Assembly: GCA_018662225.1 (NCBI GenBank)
Contig: JABJGO010000086.1
Location: 1 to 38,808, forward strand
Source of the DNA: Rhodospirillales bacterium
GTDB taxonomy: Bacteria; Pseudomonadota; Alphaproteobacteria; Rhodospirillales; Casp-alpha2
DNA length: 38,808 bases
Direction: 5' to 3'
The notes beneath the pieces were generated by a model. The model had not been told where the DNA came from. It did not search any database and saw only the letters and a program-made list of their open reading frames with translations. The position numbers and the translations under genes are program-made. This document shows positions 17,204 through 24,846 of this stretch, piece by piece. Within the stretch, counting starts at the first letter, position 1; every line of letters starts with the position of its first letter.

Positions 17204-19093
17204 GTGACCATGACACAAGAAACGTTTACATTTCAGGCAGAGGTCGGGAAGCTTCTCAATATTGTGGCCCGTTCCCTATACAGCCACAAAGAGGTTTTTC
17301 TGCGAGAGCTGATTTCAAACGGATCAGACGCTTGTGACAAGCTGCGCTATGCGGCGCTGACCGACAAGAAAATGGCTGCCATCGCAGGCGAAACCTATCA
17401 GATTGATCTGACGATCGAGAAAAAGAAGAAAACCCTGACGGTTTCCGACAATGGCATTGGCATGAGTCGGGATGATCTGAACGAGTTACTCGGCACCATC
17501 GCCAAATCCGGCACCCAGGCCTTTGCCGAACAGCTGAGCGGCGACAAGGATGCCGACATGTCACTGATTGGTCAGTTTGGAGTGGGTTTCTATTCGGCCT
17601 TCATGGTCGCCGATAAAGTGGAAGTACGCACCCGCCGCGCCGGTGAAGACAAATCATGGCTGTGGGAATCCGACGGTAAAGGCACCTATACCATCGAAGA
17701 GTCGGACCGCGCCACCTGCGGCACCGATATCATCATGCACCTGTCGGCCAAGGAAAAAGAGTTTCTGGAACCTGAGCGTATTCGCAATGTGGTAAAAACC
17801 TATTCAGATCACGTTGGCGTGCCGGTGAACATGGTCAATGGCGATGACATTGAAACCCTGAATTCCGCTTCGGCTCTTTGGGTACGTGATAAAAAAGACA
17901 TCACCGCCGATCAGTACAAGGAATTCTATCATCACGTGGCCCACGCCTTTGATGAGCCATGGTTGACCATGCATAATTCTGTGGAAGGTGTGCTGTCATA
18001 CAAGAGCCTACTGTTCATCCCCACCATGCAACCGTTTGATCTGTTCAATCCGGAACGCAAAGCCAATATCAAACTGTATGTGAACAGAGTGTTCATCACC
18101 GACGATTGCGATGAACTGGTGCCCTCATACATGCGGTTCCTGCGCGGTGTTATCGATTCCGAAGATATCAGCCTGAACATCAGTCGCGAAATGTTACAGC
18201 GCGATCCCATGCTGGCAAAAATCCGCAAGGGTGTGATCAAACGGGTACTGGGTGAGCTGAAAAAGAAGGCCGACAAAAAGCCTGAGGAATTCGCCACGTT
18301 CTGGGCATCTTTTGGGCCCGTGATCAAAGAAGGCTTATACGAAGACTTCGAAAACCGAGACAAGATTCTGGAAATCTGCCGGTTTCGTACCACAGAAAAT
18401 GACGGACTTTCTACGCTGGCCGACTATGCGGAACGCATGAAAGATGGTCAGGATTCCATCTATTTCATCACAGGTGAAAATGAAGAATCCGTAGCCCGCA
18501 GCCCACAGCTGGAAGGCTTCCGCGCCAAGGGTATCGAAGTCCTGTTGTTAACCGATCCTATCGACGATTTCTGGATGCAGTCTGTAACTGAATTTCAGGA
18601 AAAGTCCTTCAAATCCGTAACCCGCGCTGGTGGCGATCTGGATAGTATGGGCAAAGATGCCAAAGAGGGTGGCGACGGTGCGGACAAGAAAGACGATACC
18701 CCCGGCATGGACGGTCTGGTGGCACGTATCAAAGTGGCACTTGGTGATGCGGTCAAGGATGTGCGTTCATCATCCCGCCTGACTGACAGCGCGGTGTGTC
18801 TGGTCGCCGATGATGGCGACATGGATATGAATCTGGAGCGCATTTTGAAACAGCATAAACAAGCCGGTTTCGAAAGTGCCACACCTCGCATTCTGGAACT
18901 CAACCCCAAACATCCACTAGTCTCCAAACTGGCCGATGCGGCGGCTGAGTCAACCGAAGCCAACCCGGTTATTGATGATGCTGCGCACATGCTGCTGGAT
19001 CAGGCTCGGATTCTGGAAGGCGAGAGCCCGCTTGACCCCACTGCATTTGCCCGGCGGGTATCACAGATTATGGAAAAGGGACTTAGTCTTTAA
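17204..19093 (+). CDS. htpG: Molecular chaperone HtpG (bacterial Hsp90)
   Basis: A full-length 629-aa Hsp90. The N-terminal GHKL ATPase domain carries SHKEVFLRELISNGSDACDK (E and N contacts for ATP-Mg), DNGIGM, and IGQFGVGFYSAFMVADKVEV. The middle domain has DSEDISLNISREMLQ with the catalytic-loop Arg, and the C-terminal dimerisation domain ends NPVIDDAAHMLLDQARILEG. There is no eukaryotic MEEVD tail, as expected. GAGAG (17194-17198) is five bases from GTG 17204 and eleven from the in-frame ATG 17210, so GTG is reported; either start is possible. The divergent hydrolase and the heat-shock promoter upstream indicate its own stress-controlled transcript. Confidence 0.97.
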   Translation: MTMTQETFTFQAEVGKLLNIVARSLYSHKEVFLRELISNGSDACDKLRYAALTDKKMAAIAGETYQIDLTIEKKKKTLTVSDNGIGMSRDDLNELLGTIAKSGTQAFAEQLSGDKDADMSLIGQFGVGFYSAFMVADKVEVRTRRAGEDKSWLWESDGKGTYTIEESDRATCGTDIIMHLSAKEKEFLEPERIRNVVKTYSDHVGVPVNMVNGDDIETLNSASALWVRDKKDITADQYKEFYHHVAHAFDEPWLTMHNSVEGVLSYKSLLFIPTMQPFDLFNPERKANIKLYVNRVFITDDCDELVPSYMRFLRGVIDSEDISLNISREMLQRDPMLAKIRKGVIKRVLGELKKKADKKPEEFATFWASFGPVIKEGLYEDFENRDKILEICRFRTTENDGLSTLADYAERMKDGQDSIYFITGENEESVARSPQLEGFRAKGIEVLLLTDPIDDFWMQSVTEFQEKSFKSVTRAGGDLDSMGKDAKEGGDGADKKDDTPGMDGLVARIKVALGDAVKDVRSSSRLTDSAVCLVADDGDMDMNLERILKQHKQAGFESATPRILELNPKHPLVSKLADAAAESTEANPVIDDAAHMLLDQARILEGESPLDPTAFARRVSQIMEKGLSL

Positions 19094-19171
19094 CGAGGTC
19101 TTGAACATTGCCTGTTCACATGAGTTCACAAAAATGCTCTAAGCCGTTGATATTACGCAAAGCCACCTTCA

Positions 19172-19188
19172 CAAATTGAGTCAATTTG
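19172..19188 (+). terminator. Weak inverted repeat after htpG (possible terminator)
   Basis: CAAATTG and CAATTTG (seven pairs) with loop AGT lie between the convergent htpG and DUF1223 genes. A GGGTTTT stretch follows after a few bases. The AT-rich stem and the interrupted T run make this a weak candidate. Confidence 0.3.
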
Positions 19189-19201
19189 CTCGGGTTTTGC
19201 T

Positions 19202-19984
19202 TTAATTCTCTAAATTCAGGGCGGCGGCACCAATAATGCGGCCGCCCGATACCTCCTGCACCAAAATAGCGTAGCCCAGTGGTTCGCCGGTTACCGCTTC
19301 GGGTACCTTGTACACAAGGCTCTTCGCCATATTGTTCCAGCGCCCGATCCGTTCGAAAGACCGGACGACGTTGCGGTGCTCCAGGGATCGCCCGGCGTTC
19401 TCACCGCGGGTTACTTCTGAGGCGGCCCGACGCATATAGGTGACCATCAACACATCAGCATCAGCATCACCCACCACACCTTCACTGGCACTGGCACTGG
19501 CACCAATCTGGATGTTCGCAATGCGGGTATTATCCATCACAATAGACACAGGAATGCGAGGGACTTCTAGTGCTGCGGTATAGCCATCATTGATTTGTCC
19601 GTCGCGGGAACCGGGGGTGTCGAATACCCCCTGAAAGACCATTTGCGGGGTATAGATGGTGCGATTTTTCAAACTGACGCCATAGGCCCGCTGGCGCTTG
19701 GTATTCTCAGGCCGAGCAAAAGGATCAGCCCAACCGATGTAATCCCAGTAATCCACATGATAGGCCAGCGCGAGAATATCGTCGCGGTCAACCAGCGTGC
19801 TCAGCTTCGCCTCGGCGGGTGGACATGACGAGCACCCTTCTGAGGTAAACAGCTCGATAACGGTGACGGGACGGGACGGATCGGGGCTCTCAGGCAATGA
19901 AACAGCCGCAGCCGAGTCGAACCAGAACACACCCAATACAGCGAGTATCATAACCAGAATTACCGGTGGCAGAGTATTATTCAT
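19202..19984 (-). CDS. DUF1223 secreted thioredoxin-fold protein
   Basis: About 260 residues from ATG 19984 (MNNTLPPVILVMILAVLGVF), with a signal/anchor segment near residues 6-28. The family hallmark VIELFTSEGCSSCPPAEAKL contains the C51-x-x-C54 pair, followed by LALAYHVDYWDYIGWADPFA and RQRAYGVSLKNRTIYTPQMV, all typical of DUF1223. The fold resembles thioredoxin; a periplasmic redox role is plausible but not established. The frame opens further upstream to 20023 without a useful start signal. It is divergent from the bicupin gene, and a perfect palindrome lies between them. Confidence 0.88.
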   Translation of the reverse strand: MNNTLPPVILVMILAVLGVFWFDSAAAVSLPESPDPSRPVTVIELFTSEGCSSCPPAEAKLSTLVDRDDILALAYHVDYWDYIGWADPFARPENTKRQRAYGVSLKNRTIYTPQMVFQGVFDTPGSRDGQINDGYTAALEVPRIPVSIVMDNTRIANIQIGASASASEGVVGDADADVLMVTYMRRAASEVTRGENAGRSLEHRNVVRSFERIGRWNNMAKSLVYKVPEAVTGEPLGYAILVQEVSGGRIIGAAALNLEN

Positions 19985-20058
19985 GCCAGACCATAAACCG
20001 GAACCGTTTCCGACCCAAATCACATGGTGGTGAAGGGCCGTGTTCGCTGGACAAATAT

Positions 20059-20072
20059 TGACTGGTCAGTCA
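20059..20072. promoter_or_regulatory. Perfect palindrome between DUF1223 and bicupin genes (TetR-like operator candidate)
   Basis: TGACTG-GT-CAGTCA is a perfect six-plus-two-plus-six inverted repeat, 52 bases before the bicupin start and 75 bases before the DUF1223 start. The left arm contains a TTGACT -35-like hexamer. The shape is like operators bound by TetR-family repressors. No regulator gene is adjacent. Confidence 0.5.
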
Positions 20073-20123
20073 GAAGATAATAGAACGTGACACAACCTAT
20101 AACGCTTAATTCTGGAGCCCGCC

Positions 20124-20876
20124 ATGAACGTAGATAAAGTTACCCAATTTGAAGTCAATGGCCCCGCTCGTGAAGGCCTTGTGGAATGGGACGCCATGAA
20201 CCCAGCGGATCTGGAATCAGGTGAGCCTGTGCAGCGCGGGTACTTTTATTACAATGATGAGGCCTCAGGTTTTATGGCCGGGGTCTGGGACTGCACCCCA
20301 TTTGTTGGAAAAATAGAAGCCTATGCAGTAGACGAATTCATGTATGTTCTGGAAGGTTCCGTCACCATGGAACTGGAAGGCGGCACATCAACAACCATTT
20401 CGGCTGGTGAGAGCTTCATTATTCCCAAAGGCCTTGTGTGCAAGTGGGTTCAGACAGAATACATGAAAAAATTCTTCGTGATTTCAACGAACGAAGATGG
20501 CCCCGTACACAACAATCCAGCCGAGTTCGGAATCATGTGCCCCAAGATTACCGACCCGACGGAACCTATCATCAATCAGGACCCCAGCCGCATCATCGGT
20601 GCGATACCTGAGCAACAGAACCACATCTATTACAAAGATGCTTCAGGCAAATTCAGCGTGGGCATCTGGCATAGTGATCCGTTTGAGCGTCCGGTTTTTG
20701 AATTTGATCACCATGATCTCATGTGCATTGTCAAAGGTGTGGCCACGGTTTCCGATGGTGCCGACAACCGGCATGTGGTTAAACCCGGCGACGGCATCTT
20801 CGTACCCAAAGGTGCTCAGTACAAATGGCAGAATGACGAACCCGTCACCAAAGTTTACTGCGCGTTTTTCCCGTAA
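20124..20876 (+). CDS. Bicupin protein (Cupin_3/ureidoglycine aminohydrolase-like)
   Basis: A 250-aa protein with two cupin barrels. The N-terminal one shows EAYAVDEFMYVLEGSVTMEL and AGESFIIPKGLVCKWV; the C-terminal one shows FEFDHHDLMCIVKGVATV and PGDGIFVPKGAQYKWQ. Pattern and IPKG...W spacing resemble Cupin_3 (PF05899) proteins. The metal His set is poor in the first barrel, while the second keeps two adjacent His. TGGAG sits seven bases before the ATG. It is convergent with the ureohydrolase gene, 18 bases apart, which suggests a linked role in a nitrogen-rich compound pathway. The substrate is unknown. Confidence 0.85.
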   Translation: MNVDKVTQFEVNGPAREGLVEWDAMNPADLESGEPVQRGYFYYNDEASGFMAGVWDCTPFVGKIEAYAVDEFMYVLEGSVTMELEGGTSTTISAGESFIIPKGLVCKWVQTEYMKKFFVISTNEDGPVHNNPAEFGIMCPKITDPTEPIINQDPSRIIGAIPEQQNHIYYKDASGKFSVGIWHSDPFERPVFEFDHHDLMCIVKGVATVSDGADNRHVVKPGDGIFVPKGAQYKWQNDEPVTKVYCAFFP

Positions 20877-20894
20877 GAAGCGCCGCTGCCTCAC

Positions 20895-21893
20895 TTACTT
20901 GCTGTTCAAATAATCGCTAATCAGGGCGATGAATTCGAACATGATAGCCTGTGCCGTCATGCCTGTAATTTTGGCTTGGGTATCCTTGGATGGAATCATG
21001 CACACGATGTCTGCGCCAATGATGTTCATACCGCGCAGGCCGTGAAAAATTTCAAGGCATTCCCACGCCCGCAAACCCCGGTGCAGGGGCTCCAGGTTGG
21101 ACACCGCCGGTGCTTCGGTCGGGTCCAACACATCCAGATCGAAGGTGATATACAGCGGTGAGTCGCCGACGCGCTCACGAATGATGCGAATGGTTTCCTG
21201 GGTCCCGATGCGGAAGAAATCATCCGCCGTGATCAGCTTGTAACCCAGAATGGAATGATTCACGTCCTCTCGGGGTTTGATGGGATTGCCGCGCATGCCC
21301 AACTGGATACTTTTTTCCGGGTCCACGTGTTCCTCGACCACGGTATAATGCGCCCAGTGGGCCGCTGATCGTTTGCTGCCCAACCAATGCGGGATATGCT
21401 GATAATCATCCCGGTGGGCATCGAAGTGCAGCAGAGCCGTTTTCTCGCCATTCGTCGTCTTCGCCCCTTTACCCGCAATGGCTTTCAGAATTGGCCCCGT
21501 GATGGCGTGATCGCCGCCGACCGAAACCGGTCGTGCACCCGCCGCGTCTACGGTTTTATAGTAGGCCTCGATATGCTGCACCGATATATCGTTGACCATG
21601 GCTTCGGGCAAAGGCGTGTCACCCAGATCATGGATACGAGAAATTTCCCACGGAATGATGTCGTAATGCTGATGCGCCCGGCGGTACCAACCCGACACAT
21701 TGCGAATAGCGCGTGGTGCCAGGTGCTGGTCACGTTCCGTCGAGCCATTGCCGGAGCTGTGCGGCACGCCCACCAACGCAATATCACAGTTGTTGGGGTC
21801 CTCATCCCATGGGCATTTGAAAAATGTCGGAATCCCCCACCAGTTCCAGGGCTGCATTTCCTTCTTGGCTTGCTCGATATCGAAATCATCCAT
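20895..21893 (-). CDS. Ureohydrolase (agmatinase/guanidinobutyrase family) with altered substrate loop
   Basis: A 332-aa protein from ATG 21893, preceded by GGGAG with nine bases spacing. All metal-binding motifs of the arginase/agmatinase family are kept: GGDHA (126-130), HFDAHRDDY (156-164) and FDLDVLDPTEAP (251-262). It hydrolyses a guanidino compound to urea and an amine. Two differences from agmatinase or guanidinobutyrase stand out: the loop after DP...AP reads AVSNLEP instead of GTGTPEP, and the N-terminal substrate loop is VPHSSGNGSTERDQHLAPRA instead of the usual shorter form. The substrate may therefore not be agmatine. The 2-ketoarginine decarboxylase 19 kb away makes 4-guanidinobutyrate conceivable. 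It is divergent from a DMT exporter gene. Confidence 0.9.
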   Translation of the reverse strand: MDDFDIEQAKKEMQPWNWWGIPTFFKCPWDEDPNNCDIALVGVPHSSGNGSTERDQHLAPRAIRNVSGWYRRAHQHYDIIPWEISRIHDLGDTPLPEAMVNDISVQHIEAYYKTVDAAGARPVSVGGDHAITGPILKAIAGKGAKTTNGEKTALLHFDAHRDDYQHIPHWLGSKRSAAHWAHYTVVEEHVDPEKSIQLGMRGNPIKPREDVNHSILGYKLITADDFFRIGTQETIRIIRERVGDSPLYITFDLDVLDPTEAPAVSNLEPLHRGLRAWECLEIFHGLRGMNIIGADIVCMIPSKDTQAKITGMTAQAIMFEFIALISDYLNSK

Positions 21894-21924
21894 GGTAGGT
21901 TGCTCCCTCAAATACCGCCGGTCA

Positions 21925-21944
21925 TAAACTGTATGGATAGTTTA
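21925..21944. promoter_or_regulatory. Inverted repeat between ureohydrolase and DMT exporter genes (operator candidate)
   Basis: TAAACT-N8-AGTTTA is a perfect six-base-arm inverted repeat, 32 bases from the ureohydrolase start and 50 bases from the exporter start. It is placed to control both divergent genes. No regulator is identified. Confidence 0.45.
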
Positions 21945-21993
21945 CGCGCTACGAGGCACACTGCAAGAACGCCGCTGACAATGGGATTTCTTT

Positions 21994-22932
21994 ATGAGCG
22001 AGCCAAGTAGAAGCACCGACCGCATTGGCCTGGGGATTGCCCTGATGGTGCTGTCTGTAGCGGTCTTCACGTGCATGGACGCGATCATCAAACACGTGGC
22101 ACAGGCCGGTTACACCACCCCACAAATTCTGTTTTTCCGAAACCTGTTTGCCTTCATTCCCCTGAGCATTCTGATTCACCGCCAGGGCGGATTATCATCA
22201 TTGGCCACCAAAAAACCCATGGCACATTTGATTCGATCCCTGATCGGATTGACCGCCATGGGATCGTTCTTTTACGGGTACCGGACGCTACCGTTGAGCG
22301 AGGCCATTTCCATATCTTTTGCGGCACCGTTGTTTATGACCGCTTTAAGCGTTCCCATGTTGGACGAACAAGTAGGCATCCGGCGTTGGTTAGCGGTTAT
22401 CGTGGGCTTTGTTGGTGTACTGATTATGGTCAGGCCATCTGCGCACATGGAACCCGCAACACTGGTCATGCTATTTGGCACCGTGTTCTTTTCACTGGCC
22501 ATGATTGTCGTTCGCCGTCTCAGCGCCACAGAAACTTCATCGTCGATTATCTTTTACTTCACCCTGATGGGTGTTGTTTTGTCTGGGGCGCTTATGCCCT
22601 GGTTCTGGATCACACCAAATTTCACCGATCTGATGCTGCTCATTTCCATCGGCATCATCGGCGGCATTGCCCAGATTCTGGTGACCAGTTCTATCAAGGC
22701 AGCACCCATCGCCATTCTGGCACCGTTTGAATATACCGCCCTGTTATGGGCCGTTGGGTTCGATATTGTGATCTGGCAAATTTTTCCGTCGTTCTATACG
22801 TATCTGGGCGCAGGTATTCTGGTCTCAACCGGTTTGTATATCCTGCACCGGGAAACGCGGCGGGGAACGCGTGCCAGGTTCCCGGCACGGTTTTCGCGTA
22901 TTCGTGTCTCTATGGGGGAAAGAAAGCGCTGA
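21994..22932 (+). CDS. EamA/DMT-family transporter
   Basis: A 312-aa integral membrane protein with about ten transmembrane segments in two homologous EamA halves. Segments include IGLGIALMVLSVAVFTCMDA, WLAVIVGFVGVLIMVRPSAH and ILVTSSIKAAPIAILAPFEY. It ends with GLYILHRE and a basic tail. It carries small metabolites; direction and substrate cannot be read from sequence. It shares the GLYILHRE end and general layout with the second DMT gene at 35066-35938, so the two are paralogues. GGGA lies about eight bases before the ATG. It is divergent from the ureohydrolase gene, so amine or guanidino export is possible. Confidence 0.88.
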   Translation: MSEPSRSTDRIGLGIALMVLSVAVFTCMDAIIKHVAQAGYTTPQILFFRNLFAFIPLSILIHRQGGLSSLATKKPMAHLIRSLIGLTAMGSFFYGYRTLPLSEAISISFAAPLFMTALSVPMLDEQVGIRRWLAVIVGFVGVLIMVRPSAHMEPATLVMLFGTVFFSLAMIVVRRLSATETSSSIIFYFTLMGVVLSGALMPWFWITPNFTDLMLLISIGIIGGIAQILVTSSIKAAPIAILAPFEYTALLWAVGFDIVIWQIFPSFYTYLGAGILVSTGLYILHRETRRGTRARFPARFSRIRVSMGERKR

Positions 22933-22964
22933 GCGTGGGAAGTTAGATCGAGTAACGCTCTTTC
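22922..22964. terminator. Bulged stem across the convergent gene ends (weak terminator candidate)
   Basis: GAAAG (22922-22926) and AGCGT (22932-22936) can pair with ACGCT (22955-22959) and CTTTC (22960-22964), with a five-base bulge. It spans the stop codons of the DMT exporter and the convergent cNMP/TPR gene. No T run follows, so confidence is low. Confidence 0.25.
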
Positions 22965-24730
22965 TGGCTTTCGTCGACCTCAGGCTCGCGAACGACGTTG
23001 TCGCGCCACCAGTCCGCATCATTTGCATCATTGGAATCATCATCCATCACCACGTCGGCCCAGCGTTCTTTACGCTGTGCTTTGGTATGATACAGTTTTC
23101 GCAGGTCATCCACCCGTATCAGGTTTCGCTGTACAATGTTGGCATTCCGTCTGGCGCCGGTTTTCATATAAACCTCGAACGCTGCACGGAATGCGTCAGT
23201 AGCCGAATCCAGATAGTCCTCACGCGTGGTCAATTTACCCAACAGGAACAATGCCGATCCCAGAGTATTCTGGGTTGAGGCCCATTGATGAGGCATGCGA
23301 TGACGGCGACGAACCGTCAAAGCATTGCGGCAGGCGGTGACGGCTTTTTCCAAAATTCTGGGTTCACGCCGATGTTCGCCCAGCACCTGGGCCGTCAATG
23401 CGTAGTTATTCATCACATCGGCCCAACGGTCCGGCGTGTCGAAGCGGGTATAGACCTGCATGGCGGCACAGTATGCCGTAATGGATGATTTGAGCATGTC
23501 GGTATCAGCCAGCGCATCGGCCAAATCCAGTTTGTACAGCGACAGGCCAAACTTGTTCTGCGCGATAGCCCATTCGCGCGGCAGGTGACGGCGCGATATA
23601 GCCTTGGTGGCGGCCTCGAAAGCATCTGCGGCTTGCCGCATCGCATCATTGTCGTGATTACGTTCGGCGGCCAAATAAAGGATACTACCCAGTTGCTTGT
23701 GCGTCATACCCCACAGCATGGCATGATCTTCTTCAGAGATAAGTTCAATGGCGCGTTTATAAAGATCGGTAGAAAACGTGAGCAGTTCGGCCTCATCCAG
23801 ACGAAGGCAAACCATCGATACCGCGTTCGCCAGACATACCAACAGGTTGGCCCGGTCCTCTTGTGACATGTCGCGTGGTGGACGTTGCGCTGGCGGCGCA
23901 CCTTCCTCGATGGCGGCTTCCAGATTGGCCTGAACCACGTTGGTCTTGTCCGTTGTGTTGGTTACCACACCCGCCAATACCACCGTATTCAGGAGCGCAA
24001 TCCATGAATCATCAAGATTGATGGGCAAGGGAAGTTCATTATAGCCGTTGAAGGAGCCCGGCATATCTTCGTCATGCGGAATAGCTGAAACCAGATGCAA
24101 ATTGGCGGTCTCACTATTCGATGACATGACACCCCAGATCAACAGATCGCCACTGGATGCATGCAGCAACTGACGGCCCTCACCAATGCAGGCCCCAATA
24201 TTGGCCTTGGCGATCGTTTTCTGCGCAAACGTACCACTGCGACTGAGCATTTTAACCCGAATACCGTCACATTGTCCCAACACCGTAGCCACAGAGCGCG
24301 TAAAGGCCGGTCCACTAGGGCCGTGGAAAGGTACGATACGAACCTCAATAAAGCTGGATTTGTTGCCAACGAAGTTGAGGATACGATCAAGCCAACCCTG
24401 ACCGAGTGGCGGCTTTACGGGAACTGCTGGCACTGCGGGCCCATGAACATTTACGGCGGGTAACATCGGGCTCCCGGGCGCATCCTGATCAACCAATTCC
24501 ACGGTGACCTTGCCGACAGCTGTGGCACTTAGTGTGCGTAGGCCGCCATTCATAACGCCTACTTCACCAAAACGATCCGATTTCTCAAGCACTTCGATTT
24601 CAACATTGCCATGCGCCGTATCCTTTGAAAGGGCCACCCTGCCTTTCAATATGACATATCCATCACGACCGGGATCACCTTCATGGAAGATGATCTCACC
24701 GTCTTCAAAAGATTTCTTGTTTCGCGCCAC
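22943..24730 (-). CDS. Cyclic-nucleotide-binding-domain plus TPR protein without DNA-binding domain
   Basis: A 595-aa protein starting with GTG at 24730, GGAG six bases upstream. Residues about 5-85 are a CAP/CRP-like cNMP domain (EDGEIIFHEGDPGRDGYVIL, FGEVGVMNGGLRTLSATAVG). A Pro-rich linker (about 88-110) leads to a middle domain (about 125-260) with IEVRIVPFHGPSGPAFTRSV and HASSGDLLIWGVMSSNSETA that I do not recognise securely; a TolB-like fold is a guess. The C-terminal half has repeated TPR-like units each carrying a WA..N pattern: REWAIAQNKFGLSLYKL, DRWADVMNNYALTAQVLG and HQWASTQNTLGSALFLLG. No HTH is present, so it is not a CRP-type transcription factor; ligand control of a protein-protein scaffold is more likely. 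The tail is charged. Confidence 0.8.
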   Translation of the reverse strand: MARNKKSFEDGEIIFHEGDPGRDGYVILKGRVALSKDTAHGNVEIEVLEKSDRFGEVGVMNGGLRTLSATAVGKVTVELVDQDAPGSPMLPAVNVHGPAVPAVPVKPPLGQGWLDRILNFVGNKSSFIEVRIVPFHGPSGPAFTRSVATVLGQCDGIRVKMLSRSGTFAQKTIAKANIGACIGEGRQLLHASSGDLLIWGVMSSNSETANLHLVSAIPHDEDMPGSFNGYNELPLPINLDDSWIALLNTVVLAGVVTNTTDKTNVVQANLEAAIEEGAPPAQRPPRDMSQEDRANLLVCLANAVSMVCLRLDEAELLTFSTDLYKRAIELISEEDHAMLWGMTHKQLGSILYLAAERNHDNDAMRQAADAFEAATKAISRRHLPREWAIAQNKFGLSLYKLDLADALADTDMLKSSITAYCAAMQVYTRFDTPDRWADVMNNYALTAQVLGEHRREPRILEKAVTACRNALTVRRRHRMPHQWASTQNTLGSALFLLGKLTTREDYLDSATDAFRAAFEVYMKTGARRNANIVQRNLIRVDDLRKLYHTKAQRKERWADVVMDDDSNDANDADWWRDNVVREPEVDESQKERYSI

Positions 24731-24768
24731 GTAATGCTCCGCCGCACAGAGCCGAATAAGCTCCGCAC

Positions 24769-24793
24769 AAAGTTAACCTGTATGGTTAACTTT
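24769..24793. repeat. Perfect 10-bp inverted repeat with 5-base loop upstream of the cNMP/TPR gene
   Basis: AAAGTTAACC (24769-24778) and GGTTAACTTT (24784-24793) are exact reverse complements around TGTAT. It lies 39 bases upstream of the GTG start of the cNMP/TPR gene and 54 bases past the end of the broken glycosyltransferase gene, both on the minus strand. The AT-rich stem lacks a T run outside the stem, so an operator is more likely than a terminator. Confidence 0.6.
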
Positions 24794-24846
24794 ACCCACA
24801 GAGTGGTAAATAAATGGTTGTTTTTTAAGGAACTTATCCAGCCTGA

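Noticed and set aside
24769-24793. CtrA-type site (TTAA-N7-TTAA) in the inverted repeat.
   Set aside because: The two TTAA elements are nine, not seven, bases apart, so it does not fit the consensus. The full symmetry is better described as a simple inverted repeat.
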